Assembly (NCBI GenBank): GCA_003166055.1
Contig: PMWR01000029.1
Span: forward strand, 1-8,119
Direction: 5' to 3'
DNA length: 8,119 nucleotides
From: Acidobacteriaceae bacterium
GTDB lineage: Bacteria; Acidobacteriota; Terriglobia; Terriglobales; Acidobacteriaceae
The notes beneath the pieces were generated by a model that saw nothing but the letters and a program-made list of their open reading frames with translations, was not told where the DNA came from and did not search any database. Positions 6,882 to 8,119 of the stretch are shown in pieces. Within the stretch, counting starts at the first letter, position 1. Each line of letters starts with the position of its first letter. The translations under genes were made by a program, and so were the position numbers.

Positions 6882-7584
6882 ACCGAACTTGCGGCGCACT
6901 GACCACCATCTACTGGCGCTATACGCGCGTCTTCACTGCGAGGATGCAGCATGGTCTTTGGCATTAGAGCTTTCAGCCCGGTTGTTTCCGCAGACGCTCC
7001 AAGAGACGATTCGACGCTATCGGAGACCGGAAGATCGATGTGCTCGGATTCTCGGCAAGTGGCTGTTGCTCAAAGCGCTTGCCGCTTTGGGCTGTCCAGA
7101 TGTCTCGCTGGAGGGACTGCGGAAAGACTCGAATGGGCGCCCTTCGATGGAAAACTGCATTTTTGATTTCAACGTGTCTCATTCGGGGGAATGCGTCGCA
7201 TGCGTGGTTGCAACGCAGGAACGCGTAGGCATTGACCTGGAGAAGGTGCGTGCAGTTCGAATCGAGGATTTTCGGGACGTGTTTGCTTCCGACCTCTGGT
7301 CGCGCCTGCAATCGGACGAGGCCGAGCCAGAGGTCTTTTTTCGCGAGTGGACCCGTCTGGAAGCAGTGATCAAGGCAGACGGCCGCGGCATGCAAGTTCC
7401 AACGCATTCTATGCAAAGCAACGGAGATACGATCGTCTTTGAGGACCGCATTTGGTATCTACGTGAAATTGCGCTCGACGCAGGCCATGTCTGCCATGTG
7501 GCTACCGCGATGAAAGATGCTGAAATTGTCGTCGAGCCGTGTTGGTGGGACGGTACCCGAATAATGAACGCGACGACGAGATGA
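6862..7584 (+). CDS. 4'-phosphopantetheinyl transferase, Sfp type (VbsP-like)
   Basis: A 240-residue enzyme that would move the phosphopantetheine arm of coenzyme A onto the carrier-domain serine of the neighbouring synthetase, converting apo to holo enzyme in the cytoplasm. Motifs, numbered from the ATG at 6862: RCARILGKWLLLKAL (59-73), corresponding to the family's early Arg/Gly-Arg-Leu-Leu block; FNVSHSGE (103-110); VGIDLE (122-127) with metal-binding Asp125 and Glu127; and WTRLEAVIKADGRG (163-176) with Glu167 and Lys171, the family's W-T-x-K/R-E-A-x-x-K-x-x-G signature. Length fits Sfp (about 220-240). A TTG at 6850 would add four residues, but ATG is preferred. The ribosome site is weak (GAAG nearby), which fits coupling to the upstream gene it overlaps by 20 bases. 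It is divergent from the synthetase operon, so it may be expressed separately; vbsP of R. leguminosarum is reported not to respond to iron. Confidence 0.92.
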   Translation: MPDLPAKPNLRRTDHHLLALYARLHCEDAAWSLALELSARLFPQTLQETIRRYRRPEDRCARILGKWLLLKALAALGCPDVSLEGLRKDSNGRPSMENCIFDFNVSHSGECVACVVATQERVGIDLEKVRAVRIEDFRDVFASDLWSRLQSDEAEPEVFFREWTRLEAVIKADGRGMQVPTHSMQSNGDTIVFEDRIWYLREIALDAGHVCHVATAMKDAEIVVEPCWWDGTRIMNATTR

Positions 7585-7682
7585 GACAAGAACTCATTCC
7601 TCAGGAGTCCCGGCAGGGTATTCCGGATGTTCCCAGTGTAAAGCAGAGTTTATCTCAGACCCCCGAAGCCCTGACGAGTTGA
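7581..7682 (+). CDS. Possible 33-residue ORF coupled to the PPTase stop (ATGA overlap)
   Basis: An ATG at 7581-7583 overlaps the PPTase TGA (7582-7584) in the classic ATGA arrangement and opens a 33-codon frame ending in TGA at 7680-7682. The product, beginning MRQELIPQESRQGIPDVP, is hydrophilic and rich in Gln, Ser and Pro, with no domain I recognise. The overlap suggests a translationally coupled small protein, or the start of a longer gene whose remainder has been lost. No independent ribosome site is present. It may simply be chance. Confidence 0.25.
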   Translation: MRQELIPQESRQGIPDVPSVKQSLSQTPEALTS

Positions 7683-8041
7683 CGATCAGCTTCGCCGTCC
7701 ATGCAGCACATGTGCGCGGGAGTCGTCAAAGGCCGATCGAGGATGCGAGCCAAACCTCCACACGCGTGGTCGAGGAGGCTCTTCGGAAGCGTCCGAGGTG
7801 GAAATCAAAGCCAGCAGTGCACTAAATGGAACAACGCAGAAAGGCCCAACCCAAAGAGCGCAAAGTAATGACAGACGCGAGAATACTCAATTCCAAATTC
7901 TTCCGACCGCAGATATTCTTGTAGATGGTCTTGCAACCAGGACTCTGCGAGAAACCCAATCTCGATGCACCTTCCGGCACTAGAGCACCTGGGTCAATCC
8001 CGGGGGGTCAAGTTTAACTATCTATAAGTTGTTGATAATAT
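7683..8041. other. Gene-poor stretch between the PPTase gene and tRNA-Pro
   Basis: No convincing gene is seen. Frames of about 60 codons exist on both strands (plus 7798-7983; minus 7808-7993), but neither has a ribosome site or recognisable domain. The last 60 bases before the tRNA are AT-rich (8010-8041). 7981-8009 is a partial inverted copy of the tRNA. No integrase gene is present, and no strong terminator hairpin with a T-run is visible for either the plus-strand genes or the tRNA. Confidence 0.4.
7981..8009 (+). repeat. Inverted partial copy of the tRNA-Pro anticodon-arm region
   Basis: These 29 bases align without gaps to the minus-strand tRNA segment 8098-8070. Identity is 23 of 29, including an exact 12-mer TAGAGCACCTGG and an exact 7-mer GGGGGTC at the two ends. 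The anticodon-stem pairing is kept (CCTGG with CCGGG around a 7-base loop) although the loop differs. The D-arm, acceptor and T-arm are not recognisable, so it is not a functional tRNA. It is a possible relic of an attachment site or duplicated tRNA, turned round. Confidence 0.45.
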
Positions 8042-8118
<77 letters not shown>

Positions 8119-8119
8119 A

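Noticed and set aside
7798..7983. Plus-strand 61-codon frame starting at GTG
   Set aside because: It has no ribosome site or domain and its composition is low-information; it is not supported as a gene.
7808..7993. Minus-strand frame of 62 codons whose translation looks protein-like, with a hydrophobic end
   Set aside because: It has no start codon after the preceding stop and no ribosome site, and it overlaps the tRNA-like relic. At most it is a gene fragment I cannot identify.
7981..8009. CRISPR, riboswitch or terminator interpretation of the GC-rich hairpin near 7990-8005
   Set aside because: There is a single copy, no T-run follows the stem on either strand, and the gapless match to the nearby tRNA explains the structure better.

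Overview
The window looks like accessory DNA from an alphaproteobacterium, most likely of the Rhizobium/Sinorhizobium/Mesorhizobium type. The grounds are the gene families, an IS630-type relic, the style of the tRNA-Pro, and a siderophore gene set resembling the vicibactin (vbs) system of Rhizobium leguminosarum. This assignment is inference from sequence character, not from a database search.

Layout: (1) 1-600 holds a decayed C-terminal fragment of an IS630-family transposase and a gene-poor stretch. (2) 601-6213, minus strand, is a compact two-gene operon. An L-ornithine N5-monooxygenase (4756-6213) is followed after 36 bp by a one-module nonribosomal peptide synthetase (601-4719; domains C-A-T-TE). 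(3) 6214-6578 is a divergent intergenic region with two short palindromes and a well-spaced Shine-Dalgarno/ATG of doubtful meaning. (4) 6579-7682, plus strand, holds a small basic protein of unknown function, an Sfp-type 4'-phosphopantetheinyl transferase that overlaps it, and a possible 33-residue ORF coupled through ATGA. (5) 7683-8041 has no convincing gene but carries an inverted partial copy of the neighbouring tRNA. (6) 8042-8118, minus strand, is a complete tRNA-Pro(CGG).

Working together: the monooxygenase would make N5-hydroxy-L-ornithine. The phosphopantetheinyl transferase would load the carrier domain of the synthetase. The single-module synthetase would activate the hydroxyornithine-type building block, and its terminal thioesterase would oligomerise and cyclise it. 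This is the logic proposed for VbsO, VbsS and VbsP in vicibactin synthesis. The hydroxamate acetyltransferase, epimerase, second acyltransferase, ECF sigma factor, exporter and receptor expected for a full pathway are not in the window. They may lie elsewhere, or the product may differ. The gene order (hydroxylase before synthetase) also differs from the vbsGSO order of R. leguminosarum. The tRNA on one side and an IS remnant on the other fit a horizontally acquired island, but no integrase or attachment-site pair is visible.
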